Of a DNA stretch of 64,000 bases, positions 36,497-44,989 are shown piece by piece (the stretch's first letter is position 1; every line of letters starts with the position of its first letter). The notes under the pieces were generated by a model. It ran no database searches. It had not been told where the DNA came from and was given only the letters and a program-made list of their open reading frames with translations. Origin of the DNA: Marinobacter alexandrii. Its GTDB lineage: Bacteria > Pseudomonadota > Gammaproteobacteria > Pseudomonadales > Oleiphilaceae. A program made the position numbers and the translations under genes. The stretch spans positions 930,001 to 994,000 of the forward strand of contig NZ_SWKM01000011.1 of NCBI RefSeq assembly GCF_005871205.1. Direction: 5' to 3'.

Positions 36497-37387
36497 TCAA
36501 TGGGCGGGGCCAGGAGAAGGTTGGTTGCCCTCGAACAAGGCCGCCTGGCCAGCCACCTCCGCCAACATGTGTTCCCGAAAGGTCTGAATGCGCCGAGTAC
36601 GGCGCAAATCCGGGTGGTAGAGCAGCCATAGGCCAAGATCGAAGCTCGGGTCCGGAACGCAGTAGCGCTCTAGTCCGGCATTGCTGTCCCCCATGAAGCA
36701 CGGCAGGTAGGCCAGTCCCAGCCCCTGTTCCAGGGCCGCTACGGTGAGCAAGGTGTCGTCCACGAAAAACTGATGATCGTGATCCGGACAGGCTTGTTGT
36801 GTCCAGTTGTGGTGAAAATCGCAGCAATCGACCCCGAGCCACCGGGGTGGTTGGCCAGAAGCTCTGAGCTCTTTGAGGTAAGTACGGCTGCCATAGACGG
36901 TCGAGGCGACCGTGGTCAGCCGGGCGCCGATCAGCGTGTCCAGAGGCGTGTTGGTCAGACGGATGGCGATATCGGCCTGTCGGTCTGCCAGGCTGACGTA
37001 CTTGTTGGATACTTCAATGTGTAATTTGATGCCGGGGTGCGCTGCACTGAAGCGGGCAAACATCGGCATCAGGATACTCGACGCCATGTTGTTGATGGCC
37101 GTGACATGCAGGTCGCCACACAGCTGGCTGTCCTGCCTGCCCAGGGCGCCCTCGCAATCGAGAAACTCCAATTCCATTCGTGACGCTGAGCGCTTCAGCT
37201 CCTCGCCCGCTTCTGTCAGTTCGTACCCTGACGGTTTGCGTTCAAGCAACCGCGTCCCCAAGTCCTTTTCCAGCTGCAGGAGACGTCGGGAAACCGTTGA
37301 ATGCTGAACATTCAAACGTCTCGCCCCACCGCTGATAGAGCCTTCTCTGGCCACGGCAAGGAACACCCGTAAGTCATCCCAGTGCAT
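36497..37387 (-). CDS. LysR-family regulator divergent from nitrilase
   Basis: A 296-residue LysR regulator starting at MHWDDLRVFLAVAREGS (37387), with winged helix GGARRLNVQHSTVSRRL and a substrate-binding domain beginning about residue 90. Its organisation (DLRVFL, HSTVSRRL) is of the type with autonomous promoters next to it. The 210-bp region between it and the nitrilase gene is divergent, so control of the nitrilase-GFA pair is the natural inference. Confidence 0.88.
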   Translation of the reverse strand: MHWDDLRVFLAVAREGSISGGARRLNVQHSTVSRRLLQLEKDLGTRLLERKPSGYELTEAGEELKRSASRMELEFLDCEGALGRQDSQLCGDLHVTAINNMASSILMPMFARFSAAHPGIKLHIEVSNKYVSLADRQADIAIRLTNTPLDTLIGARLTTVASTVYGSRTYLKELRASGQPPRWLGVDCCDFHHNWTQQACPDHDHQFFVDDTLLTVAALEQGLGLAYLPCFMGDSNAGLERYCVPDPSFDLGLWLLYHPDLRRTRRIQTFREHMLAEVAGQAALFEGNQPSPGPAH

Positions 37388-37597
37388 CACGAACTCCCTT
37401 TCTGTGCATTTCTGCACATCCGGCGTCGGTTTTTTGCGAATTGAGTCAACAGTAGACCCGGCGCAGGCTTGAGACAAGCAAATACTGCTCTGCACCAGAT
37501 GCTCAGCGGGCTGACCGCGCTGGAGCAAGACGATGCCTGGGCTGAATTTGCCGGGGCTTTCGGGCCCCGACGCGCCAGACAGGCAAGGAGACATGCC

Positions 37598-38563
37598 ATG
37601 GCTACCATCGCGATTGTTCAGGAACCACCGGTCTTTCTTGATCGGGACAAAACTATTGAGAAAGCCGTTTCATGTGTAAAAAAAGCAGCAGAGCAGGGCG
37701 CCGAACTGGTGGTTTTCTCTGAGGCCTTCATCCCTGGTTATCCCACCTGGATCTGGAGGTTAAAGCCCGGAGGCGACTGGGGGTTGTCCGAGCAGTTGCA
37801 CGCCCGGCTGTTGGCCAATGCCGTGCAGATTGATTCCGAGCAGTTGCGGCCCTTGTTCGATGCCGCTCGGGAGCACCACGTATCCGTCGTCTGTGGGCTG
37901 GAGGAGCGGGACCAGGGCACCAGCCGCGCCACACTCTATAACACCGTGATCACCATTGGCCCGGATGGCCAATTGCTGAACCGTCATCGAAAACTCATGC
38001 CCACCAATCCGGAGCGCATGGTCTGGGGCTTCGGGGATGGCTCAAGCCTTCGGGTGGTGGATACGCCGGTGGGCCGCGTTGGTACGCTGGTTTGCTGGGA
38101 GAACTTTATGCCCCTGGCGCGCTGTGCTTTGTTTGCCCAGGGTATCGAGATCTATATTGCGCCCACCTATGACAGCGGCGAGAAGTGGATTCGCTCGCTC
38201 CAGCACATCGCCCGCGAGGGTGGTTGCTGGGTGTTGGGCTCGGGCAATCTGCTCAGAGTTAGCGACCTTCCGGACGACTTTCCGGAACGGGAACGGCTTT
38301 ACCCCGACGCAGATGAGTGGATCAATCCGGGAGACTCCCTGGTCATCAACCCATCAGGCGATATTGTCGCCGGCCCGCTGCGTCATGAATCCGGCCTGAT
38401 TATGGCCAACATCGATCTGGAGCAAGTCAGCGCCGCGAAGCGCAGCCTGGATATTGTCGGGCACTATGCGCGCCCGGATATCTTCACGCTTCAGGTGAAT
38501 ACCAATGCGCAAACACCCGTGGAATTTCACCCCGGACGAGAGGTGCATCATGAACACCGATAA
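37598..38563 (+). CDS. Nitrilase (carbon-nitrogen hydrolase superfamily)
   Basis: The 321-residue enzyme starts at 37598 after AAGGAG; the frame extends to 37469 without similarity. The catalytic triad is Glu42 (VVFSEAFIPGY), Lys132 (HRKLMPTNPE) and Cys166 (TLVCWENFMP). The CWE sequence and the length are those of true nitrilases, which turn nitriles into acids and ammonia, often as spiral oligomers. The gene overlaps the following GFA gene by 14 bp. The substrate may be an aliphatic or aryl-aliphatic nitrile; not resolved. Confidence 0.9.
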   Translation: MATIAIVQEPPVFLDRDKTIEKAVSCVKKAAEQGAELVVFSEAFIPGYPTWIWRLKPGGDWGLSEQLHARLLANAVQIDSEQLRPLFDAAREHHVSVVCGLEERDQGTSRATLYNTVITIGPDGQLLNRHRKLMPTNPERMVWGFGDGSSLRVVDTPVGRVGTLVCWENFMPLARCALFAQGIEIYIAPTYDSGEKWIRSLQHIAREGGCWVLGSGNLLRVSDLPDDFPERERLYPDADEWINPGDSLVINPSGDIVAGPLRHESGLIMANIDLEQVSAAKRSLDIVGHYARPDIFTLQVNTNAQTPVEFHPGREVHHEHR

Positions 38564-38984
38564 AGCCTACCAGGGCAGTTGCTTCTGTGGTGCGGTGCAG
38601 TTCACCGTCGGCGGGGACCCCGAGGCCATGGGCTACTGCCACTGCGAATCCTGCCGCCACTGGTCCGCAAGCCCGGTCAATGCCTTCACGTTGTGGAAGC
38701 CTTCGGCCATTGAAATTACCCGGGGCGCCGATCAGATCGGCAGTTACAACAAAACTGACCAGAGCTACCGCAAGTGGTGCAAGCAGTGTGGCGGCCACAT
38801 CATGACCGAGCATCCGGGCATGGGCCTGACCGACATCTATGCGGCGCTGCTCCCGGATCTGGTCCATGAGCCCGGCGTGCACGTGCACTACCAGGAGACG
38901 GCTCTGCACATCTACGACGGCGTGCCGAAATTCCGGGATGCCCCTGATGAGGTCGGAGGAAGTGGAATAACTTTGCCGGAGTAA
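38550..38984 (+). CDS. GFA-family (Gfa/CENP-V fold) protein
   Basis: A 144-residue protein with the zinc-binding cysteines of the GFA family: GSCFCGAV, YCHCESCRHW and WCKQCGG. Named after an enzyme proposed to join formaldehyde to glutathione, most members have no proven activity. Its ATG lies inside the end of the nitrilase gene, so both are made together; it could handle an aldehyde coming from a nitrile such as a cyanohydrin. That link is inference. Confidence 0.85.
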   Translation: MNTDKAYQGSCFCGAVQFTVGGDPEAMGYCHCESCRHWSASPVNAFTLWKPSAIEITRGADQIGSYNKTDQSYRKWCKQCGGHIMTEHPGMGLTDIYAALLPDLVHEPGVHVHYQETALHIYDGVPKFRDAPDEVGGSGITLPE

Positions 38985-39026
38985 ACCGGTGGGCCATTAA
39001 ACTGCTCACTTTCCGAACGAAAATGT

Positions 39027-39054
39027 TGCCGGCTTCAGGTATCTGAGGCCGGCA
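39027..39054 (+). terminator. Stem-loop after the GFA gene
   Basis: TGCCGGC and GCCGGCA enclose an inner TCAG/CTGA stem (total about 11 bp), followed by CTCTTTC. It lies 43 nt after the GFA stop. The T-tract is weak, so termination is probable but not clear. Confidence 0.5.
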
Positions 39055-39131
39055 CTCTTTCGGGATTCACGGGTTTTTCGCATCCTCTAGATGGGTCATC
39101 CTTGAGCCACAGCCACCAGAGGAACGCAACG

Positions 39132-39779
39132 ATGAGCAGACTTTCCGATCACGTCGACTGGCAATATGTCTTTCGGGAGTACTGGAACGTTTACCGTTTC
39201 GGATCGGCCGGCGGTAACAGCGTTATTCGTTCGCACCTGAAAGACGTCCGCAATCGCCTGAATGCGGAGCTGGAAATCAATCCTGAAGTTGCGTTTGATC
39301 AGCCCAATAGTCTGCCGGTGTGTGCCTGGTTGGGAAGGGCCATGGATCAGGGGCTCAATGAACGCACAGCACCGCTGGTGCGCTCGCTTGCCCGGGTTAT
39401 CGATCAACTGACCTGGCGCTATGGCTATGAACGCATGCGAAAGGGCCTGGCGCGCAAATACGCCTACGCGGAGCTGATGGGGCCAAATGGTCCCGTGATT
39501 AGCAAGAAGCTTATTCTCGGCCTTGTCCTTTTTGCACCCCGATGCACCTATCCTGAGCACAGCCACGACGGTATCAGCGAATCCTATATCTGCCTGAGTG
39601 GATCCGTGTCAGACAGCAACTACAGCGTGTTCACGCCGGGATCGTTGTTGTTTAATCCACCAAAACGCGCCCATCGAATGACCACCGGTGATTTCGAGCC
39701 AACATTGCTGGCTTACGCCTGGACCGGTGATGAAGACAAGCTGGCCCACCAGAAGATGGATTTCTCGATCAAGAAGTAG
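39132..39779 (+). CDS. dddL: DMSP lyase, cupin type (DddL-like)
   Basis: The 215-residue protein has a helical N-terminal half and a C-terminal cupin. The metal set of the DMSP lyase family is visible: His143, His145, Glu150 and His181 in YPEHSHDGISESYICLSG and NPPKRAHRM, with Tyr152 as the likely catalytic base. Such enzymes split dimethylsulfoniopropionate into dimethyl sulfide and acrylate. Size and N-terminal domain favour DddL over DddQ. GAGGAA precedes the ATG at 39132. No acrylate or DMSP transport genes are adjacent, so it appears as a lone gene. Confidence 0.78.
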   Translation: MSRLSDHVDWQYVFREYWNVYRFGSAGGNSVIRSHLKDVRNRLNAELEINPEVAFDQPNSLPVCAWLGRAMDQGLNERTAPLVRSLARVIDQLTWRYGYERMRKGLARKYAYAELMGPNGPVISKKLILGLVLFAPRCTYPEHSHDGISESYICLSGSVSDSNYSVFTPGSLLFNPPKRAHRMTTGDFEPTLLAYAWTGDEDKLAHQKMDFSIKK

Positions 39780-39800
39780 AGCCAGATGTCGTGGAGAGAG

Positions 39801-39830
39801 CCGGATTCCGCCCCAATAGCTGGAATCCGG
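39801..39830. terminator. Stem-loop between dddL and the convergent VOC gene
   Basis: CCGGATTCC and GGAATCCGG form a 9-bp stem with a 12-nt loop, midway between two convergent genes. No T-tract follows on either strand, so it may stop transcription only weakly or protect mRNA ends. Confidence 0.4.
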
Positions 39831-39911
39831 GGATTTCCCGAGTTAGCGTTGGCGCCGAACACATAATCGCCCTGGCGGTCATACTACCTGGCCAGGTCCG
39901 AACAGCTGGCC

Positions 39912-40412
39912 TCAGTAAGCGCCTTCGCTGTAGATCAGCTCGTAGCTGTGGCTGTAGATCTCGAGGATGTTGCCGAACGGATCTTCCATGTAGATCATGC
40001 GGTACGGCTTCTCACCCGGGTAGTAGTAGCGCGGCTTTTCCATGCGCTTCTTACCACCGGCAGCGACGATACGCTCTGCCAGCCCTTCAACGTCCGGATC
40101 CTGAACGCAGAAGTGGAATACACCGGTCTTCCAATACTCGAAGTTGTTTTCCGGGTTTTCCTGGCCCTTGAACTGGAACAGCTCAACGCCGATCCGGTCG
40201 CCGGTGGACAGGTGGGCAATGCGGAAGTTGCCCCAGCCCGGACCAAACACGTCGGTGCACATTTCGCCGATGGCACTGTCGTCTTCTTCGATGTCGGTCG
40301 GCTTCATGATCAGGTACCAACCCATGACTTCGGTGTAGAACTTCACCGCTGCTTCCAGGTCGGGTACGGAAATGCCAATGTGTGAAAAGTTTCTTGGGTA
40401 AACGTTGCTCAT
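39912..40412 (-). CDS. VOC-superfamily (glyoxalase/dioxygenase fold) protein
   Basis: The 166-residue protein contains one VOC domain: FSHIGISVPDLEAAVKFY at the start (first His ligand), VFHFCVQDPDVEGLAERI in the middle and MEDPFGNILEIYSHSY at the end (Glu ligand). Metal-dependent lyase, isomerase or dioxygenase activity is possible. It is divergent from a LysR gene with about 100 bp between them, so it is probably the target of that regulator. Confidence 0.85.
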   Translation of the reverse strand: MSNVYPRNFSHIGISVPDLEAAVKFYTEVMGWYLIMKPTDIEEDDSAIGEMCTDVFGPGWGNFRIAHLSTGDRIGVELFQFKGQENPENNFEYWKTGVFHFCVQDPDVEGLAERIVAAGGKKRMEKPRYYYPGEKPYRMIYMEDPFGNILEIYSHSYELIYSEGAY

Positions 40413-40511
40413 TTGCTGTTACCTCTTGCCTCTGTGACTGTGCGAGTAGATTACAAACCCTGGTTTATCACGTAAAATTATCATTTTTAATGTTTTCGAG
40501 TATGAATCGTA

Positions 40512-41414
40512 ATGATAAATCCCGTCTGGCTACGTAGCTTCTGCACTCTGGTGGAGGTTGGCAATTTCACGCGCACCGCAGAGCGCCTGCACATGACGCA
40601 ATCGGGTGTCAGTCAGCATGTGCGAAAGTTGGAAGAGCAGCTTGAGCTTTCTTTGCTGGTCCGTCAGGGCAAGCAGTTCACCCTGACAGATGCCGGTGAG
40701 CGGCTGTACCGCGAGGCCAATGTGATAGTCGAGTCACTCTCCGATCTTGAGCGACGGGTAGGTGCGGATCCCGCTTTTGAGGGCCTGGTGAGGATCATGT
40801 CGCCGGGCAGTGTTGGGCTGAAGCTGTACCCGCACCTGCTGACGTTGCAACAGCGTCATCCGGGCCTGATCATCGATTACCGGTTTGCGCCCAATTCCGA
40901 TGTCGAGCGGGCCATCGCCGAATACCGGGTGGATGTGGGCATCATGACCAAGCCCGCATCCCGGGATGAGGTTGGCTTTAAACCGGTAGGCGAAGAGGCT
41001 TTGTTGCTGGTGACACCGGAGGGGATGGAGGAACCCAGCTGGGACCAATTAATGGCGCTCGGATTTATCGATCATCCGGACGGGGCTCACCATGCGGGCT
41101 TGCTGCTGGGGGCTAACTACAGCGAGTTCCATCACAGCAACCAGTTCCCGCCGGCCGGTTTTTCCAACCAGATCAGTTTGATTCTCGAGCCGGTCAGCCG
41201 GGGCTTGGGGTTTACCGTGTTGCCGGCCTACGCCATTGAGGCGTTCCAGCAGCCAGAGAAAGTGAAGACCCACCGATTGGCAACACCCGCCAGTGAAACC
41301 TTGTTTCTGAGCTTTCGTCGCAACCAGCCTCTGCCCAACCGAGTCAGCACCGTTATCGATGCCATGCGCGAAGGGCTCGGTCTGAGTGCTGGCGATTCGC
41401 CCGAAATGGTGTAG
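40512..41414 (+). CDS. LysR-family regulator
   Basis: A 300-residue LysR protein with winged helix (FTRTAERLHMTQSGVSQHVRKL) and effector domain. It lies between the divergent VOC gene and the co-directional threonine aldolase gene (73 bp downstream), so it could control either. Effector unknown. Confidence 0.88.
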   Translation: MINPVWLRSFCTLVEVGNFTRTAERLHMTQSGVSQHVRKLEEQLELSLLVRQGKQFTLTDAGERLYREANVIVESLSDLERRVGADPAFEGLVRIMSPGSVGLKLYPHLLTLQQRHPGLIIDYRFAPNSDVERAIAEYRVDVGIMTKPASRDEVGFKPVGEEALLLVTPEGMEEPSWDQLMALGFIDHPDGAHHAGLLLGANYSEFHHSNQFPPAGFSNQISLILEPVSRGLGFTVLPAYAIEAFQQPEKVKTHRLATPASETLFLSFRRNQPLPNRVSTVIDAMREGLGLSAGDSPEMV

Positions 41415-41487
41415 TTTGGGAAGATTCAGAAGGTCTGCAGTTTTCAGTCAATAATTAGTTCTTTATCACGGAATTCGGAGGTCCAGC

Positions 41488-42522
41488 GTGTCCCAGTACG
41501 AGCAGTTTGCCAGTGACAACTACAGCGGTGTATGTCCGGAAGCCTGGGAGGCGATGGCCGCGGCAAACCGCATGGACGAGGCCGCCTACGGCGAGGACAG
41601 TTGGACTCAGCGGGCGGCGGATGGGATCCGTGGCCTGTTCGATACCGACTGCGATGTCTTTTTTGTGTTCAACGGCACCGCGGCCAACTCCCTGGCCCTG
41701 GCCTCTATTGGGCAATCCTTTCACAGTGTCATCTGCCACGAGTTGGCGCACATCGAGACCGACGAATGTGGCGGGCCGGAATACGCATCCAACGGCGCAA
41801 AGTTGCTGCTGGGGCAGGGGCCGGATGGCAAGCTCACGCCTGAGAGCATCGAGCACCTGGTTACCAAGCGCACCGATATCCATTACCCAAAGCCGAAGGC
41901 GCTGAGTCTGACCCAGGCCACGGAAGTGGGCACCCTCTACACCCCCGAAGAATTACGCGCGATCAGGGCCACGGCGGACAAGTACAACCTGAGCATCCAC
42001 ATGGATGGTGCCCGGTTTGCCAACGCTGTGGCTGCGCTGGATGTGCACCCGTCGGAGATCACGTGGAAAGCGGGCGTGGATGTGCTGTGTTTTTCTGGCA
42101 CCAAGAATGGCCTGGCCCTGGGGGAGGCCGTGGTGTTTTTTAACCGGCAGTTGGCCGAGGATTTCGAGTGGCGCTGCAAGCAGGCGGGTCAGCTGGCGTC
42201 CAAGATGCGCTACATCTCGGCGCCCTGGTGTGGATTGCTGGATAACGATGTCTGGTTGCACAATGCCCGGCACGCCAATGCCTGCGCTGCACGGCTGGCC
42301 AGTGGGCTGGAAGGTCTGCCCGGTGTTGCCCTTCGCTATCCGCGGCAGGTGAACGGCGTGTTCGTGGAAATGCCGGAACCGGTGCAGGCGGCGCTGCGGG
42401 CCAAAGGCTGGCGCTTCTACAATTTCATCGGCGGCTCGGCCCGGCTGATGTGCTCCTGGGCGACCACAACCGAGCGCGTGGATCAGTTCGTAGCTGATGT
42501 GCGGAGCCTGGTGGCCGCCTGA
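41488..42522 (+). CDS. ltaE: Low-specificity L-threonine aldolase (PLP-dependent)
   Basis: A 344-residue fold-type I PLP enzyme. The start is GTG with GGAGG upstream. Characteristic segments: FASDNYSGVCPEAWEAM, FNGTAANSLAL, HMDGARFANAVAAL (PLP-binding Asp) and FSGTKNGLALG with the Schiff-base Lys. It splits threonine or allo-threonine into glycine and acetaldehyde, and may act on other beta-hydroxy amino acids. A strong terminator follows. Confidence 0.88.
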   Translation: MSQYEQFASDNYSGVCPEAWEAMAAANRMDEAAYGEDSWTQRAADGIRGLFDTDCDVFFVFNGTAANSLALASIGQSFHSVICHELAHIETDECGGPEYASNGAKLLLGQGPDGKLTPESIEHLVTKRTDIHYPKPKALSLTQATEVGTLYTPEELRAIRATADKYNLSIHMDGARFANAVAALDVHPSEITWKAGVDVLCFSGTKNGLALGEAVVFFNRQLAEDFEWRCKQAGQLASKMRYISAPWCGLLDNDVWLHNARHANACAARLASGLEGLPGVALRYPRQVNGVFVEMPEPVQAALRAKGWRFYNFIGGSARLMCSWATTTERVDQFVADVRSLVAA

Positions 42523-42526
42523 CAGC

Positions 42527-42565
42527 AGCCGGTGGGCACCAACTCGGTGGCCCACCGGCTTTAAT
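42527..42565 (+). terminator. Rho-independent terminator of ltaE
   Basis: AGCCGGTGGGC and GCCCACCGGCT form an 11-bp perfect stem with a 12-nt loop, followed by TTAATTT. It begins 4 nt after the stop codon. Confidence 0.85.
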
Positions 42566-42619
42566 TTCCGGGTGTTTTGGCTAAACTTTAATCAGGTGTT
42601 TTGCCCGGAGTCTGTATCA

Positions 42620-43108
42620 ATGGAACCTGCTCCCGACTCCTGCCGGTTTTCTTCCTTTTTCCATCTGCGCCGACTTCGGCGTGTACTCTTCTCTGTCCCT
42701 TTTATGCTGGTAGCTGCGCTGGGTTTTGCCGGCAATGTTGCGGGTGAGGGCAGTCCCGGTCTCACCGTCCTTGATGGTAAGGCATTCCTTAGCAACCTTG
42801 GCCAAGAAGGCCAGCCTGCTGACATCGAGGACCTCCTGGTATTTGAAGATGGCCAGTTCGTGTCGAGGGAGTGCGAGCGATACTGTGGCTACGTGAAAGC
42901 CGATTACTGGGTGCGGGCGCACGACGATGCGGTTCAGATGTTTGCGGAAGTGCCTTGTACCCTCTCCGATGCCGTCATGCGTTGGAAGGCGACGATCCGG
43001 GGCGATGAAATTGAAGGGACGTTCCTCTGGATAAACAAGCGCTGGTACTGGACATTTGAAAAGCAGTTCTGGTTCAAAGGCCACCTGGTTAATGCGGAGG
43101 CGCAGTGA
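42620..43108 (+). CDS. Hypothetical exported protein
   Basis: A 162-residue protein with an N-terminal basic region (HLRRLRRVLF) and a hydrophobic core (VPFMLVAALGFAGNVAGE), probably a signal peptide; a later start in MLVAALGFAG is less likely. The mature part has a Cys pair (RECERYCGY) and a beta-rich, Trp-rich end (TFLWINKRWYWTFEKQFWF). No family recognised. The stop overlaps the start of the next gene (GTGA), so both are coupled. Confidence 0.6.
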   Translation: MEPAPDSCRFSSFFHLRRLRRVLFSVPFMLVAALGFAGNVAGEGSPGLTVLDGKAFLSNLGQEGQPADIEDLLVFEDGQFVSRECERYCGYVKADYWVRAHDDAVQMFAEVPCTLSDAVMRWKATIRGDEIEGTFLWINKRWYWTFEKQFWFKGHLVNAEAQ

Positions 43109-43785
43109 CTCGTCTGGCCATGCCGAGTCGTGGGCTAGTAGCGGGGCTGATCAAACTCGGCATCTTGTTCGCCATCATTCTATTGGGAAACCTCCTTACC
43201 AGAGGCGTTGTTGAGGGACTGGACCTGTCGATACGGCCCGGGACAGAGCCCATGCTGCACCGGGTGATCATGACTGCAATGATTGCTTACATACTGTTGA
43301 TGGCGATCCCTTTTGTGCCCGGAGTGGAAATTGGTCTGGCGGTGATGATGATTCTCGGGCCGAAAATCGTGCCTCTGGTTTATTGCTGCACCCTGCTAGC
43401 CTTGTGTCTGGCTTTCGCGATTGGGCGATTGATCCCGGAGGCGACACTCATCAGATTCCTTCGGGAGTTGCGGCTTGTGCGGGCCGCGGCGTTCTTGGAG
43501 AGCTTTCAGGGTCTCAATGGACGGCAGCGAATGGAGTGCCTGACCGCAAAGTCCCCGAAACGGTGGGTGCCATGGTTGCTTAGGCATCGGCATCTTGCGC
43601 TCATGCTGGCGATTAATATGCCTGGCAACATGATCATGGGTGGCGGCGGTGGATTGGCACTGATGGCGGGCATGAGTCGATTATTTTCGGCGCCGCACTA
43701 CCTGATGCTGGTAGCCGTGGCGATTTCCCCAATCCCCATTTTTCTAATGATTTTCGGAAACAGCGTCGCTGATTGGCCGGTGTAA
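43105..43785 (+). CDS. Hypothetical polytopic membrane protein (VTT/DedA-like topology)
   Basis: A 226-residue protein with about five to six hydrophobic segments, starting at GTG inside the stop of the preceding gene. The segment PFVPGVEIGLAVMMILG and the later GGGGGLALMAGMSRL resemble re-entrant parts of DedA/VTT-type proteins, but the match is too loose to name it. A role in lipid or ion transport is possible. Confidence 0.55.
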   Translation: MTRLAMPSRGLVAGLIKLGILFAIILLGNLLTRGVVEGLDLSIRPGTEPMLHRVIMTAMIAYILLMAIPFVPGVEIGLAVMMILGPKIVPLVYCCTLLALCLAFAIGRLIPEATLIRFLRELRLVRAAAFLESFQGLNGRQRMECLTAKSPKRWVPWLLRHRHLALMLAINMPGNMIMGGGGGLALMAGMSRLFSAPHYLMLVAVAISPIPIFLMIFGNSVADWPV

Positions 43786-43893
43786 ACCGGGAAACTCCAG
43801 TGGAGATGTTGGTGGGTGTGATGGTATATATGCGTGGGTAACCATCGCATAGCGCCAAGCAGCGATGTCTTATTCATGTCTGGGAACCTAGCA

Positions 43894-44460
43894 ATGCCAA
43901 GAGCAAGTGAAATCAAAAAGAATTCTGCAGTGGATTACGATGGCCGGGTGTATTTCGTGAAAGACATTGAGCGCTCGGTGCCTCAGGGGCGGGCTGGCGG
44001 TAGCCTGTATCGCATGCGCATGTACGACGTGGTAACCGGCAGCAAGATTGACGAGACCTTCAAGGATTCGGACATGCTGAATCTGGCGGATCTCACCCGC
44101 CGGCCGGCCACCTTCTCCTACGCCGACGGTGAAGAGGTGGTATTCATGGATAGTGAAGACTTCACCCAGTACAGCCTGAACCGTGAGGCCATTGCCGATG
44201 AGCTTCTGTTCATCAGCGAAGACACCCAGGGCCTGATGGTGATCCTGGTCAGCGACGCGCCGGTATCCCTGGCGCTGCCGCCGACGGTGGAGCTGGACAT
44301 CAGCGAGACCGATCCTTCCATCAAAGGCGGTTCCGCGACCGCGCGCACCAAACCGGCTACCCTGTCGACCGGGCTGGTGGTGCAGGTGCCCGAGCACATT
44401 TCCACCGGCGACCGGATCAAGGTGAATGTCGAGGAGCGCAAGTTCCTGAGCCGTGCCTGA
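43894..44460 (+). CDS. efpL: Elongation factor P-like protein EfpL (YeiP)
   Basis: The 188-residue protein aligns over its whole length with E. coli YeiP/Efp[11 protein letters not shown] at the start, [20 protein letters not shown] in the middle and [11 protein letters not shown]-like and [13 protein letters not shown] near the end. Arg33 lies at the loop tip, as in EfpL, where EF-P has a modified Lys or Arg. It relieves ribosome stalling at proline motifs. The start at 43894 was chosen from this match; an open frame begins at 43834. Confidence 0.93.
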   Translation: MPRASEIKKNSAVDYDGRVYFVKDIERSVPQGRAGGSLYRMRMYDVVTGSKIDETFKDSDMLNLADLTRRPATFSYADGEEVVFMDSEDFTQYSLNREAIADELLFISEDTQGLMVILVSDAPVSLALPPTVELDISETDPSIKGGSATARTKPATLSTGLVVQVPEHISTGDRIKVNVEERKFLSRA

Positions 44461-44479
44461 ACTTGTTCGAGGAGGCTGA

Positions 44480-44848
44480 ATGACCGATTCGAATACCAAA
44501 CTGGTGGTTTTTTACGACGGCGCCTGCCCGACCTGTATCAAGGACCGGCGCTGGTACGAAAAGCTGGCGGGCAAAACAGGCGAATCGGTGGAATGGCTGG
44601 ACATTACCGGCCGTGATGACGAACTGCGCAGTGAAGGTGTTGATCCCCATCGGGCCCTGAGAGAGTTGCACGTGAAAGACACTCAGGGTCGAATCCATCG
44701 CGAAATGGACGCCTACATCCTGTTGATGGCCCGCGTGCCTGTGCTGAAACCCGTGGCCTGGTTGATCGGCCTGCCGTTGATCCGGCCGGCCCTCGCCCGG
44801 CTATACCACGCCTGGGTCGCTCGGCGGCTTGATGCCGATGCCGACTAA
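44480..44848 (+). CDS. DCC-family thiol-disulfide oxidoreductase (DUF393)
   Basis: A 122-residue protein with the DCC signature at the start: VVFYDGACPTCIKDRRWY, containing a CxxC redox pair. A hydrophobic stretch (VLKPVAWLIGLPLIRPALA) near the end may contact the membrane. It probably exchanges thiols and disulfides; partner unknown. It begins 19 bp after efpL and is probably cotranscribed. Confidence 0.88.
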   Translation: MTDSNTKLVVFYDGACPTCIKDRRWYEKLAGKTGESVEWLDITGRDDELRSEGVDPHRALRELHVKDTQGRIHREMDAYILLMARVPVLKPVAWLIGLPLIRPALARLYHAWVARRLDADAD

Positions 44849-44901
44849 GATCTAATCCCCATCAGGTGCTTAAGGTACTATTGTTAAAGTGAAAATTAGA
44901 G

Positions 44902-44953
44902 AACGCCAGCTCATCCGCTCCGAGATTCGGGGTTGGGATCGGTTGGCGTTTTT
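44902..44953 (+). terminator. Structured terminator-like element upstream of atoE
   Basis: AACGCCA (44902-44908) pairs with TGGCGTT (44944-44950), followed by TTT; CTCCGA/TCGGGG and ATCC/GGAT inside can extend the fold. It ends 36 nt before the atoE start. It is probably the terminator of efpL-DCC, though its closeness to atoE leaves room for a leader role. Confidence 0.55.
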
Positions 44954-44989
44954 GCGTTAACACCAATAACAATACCGCGAGGACATTCT

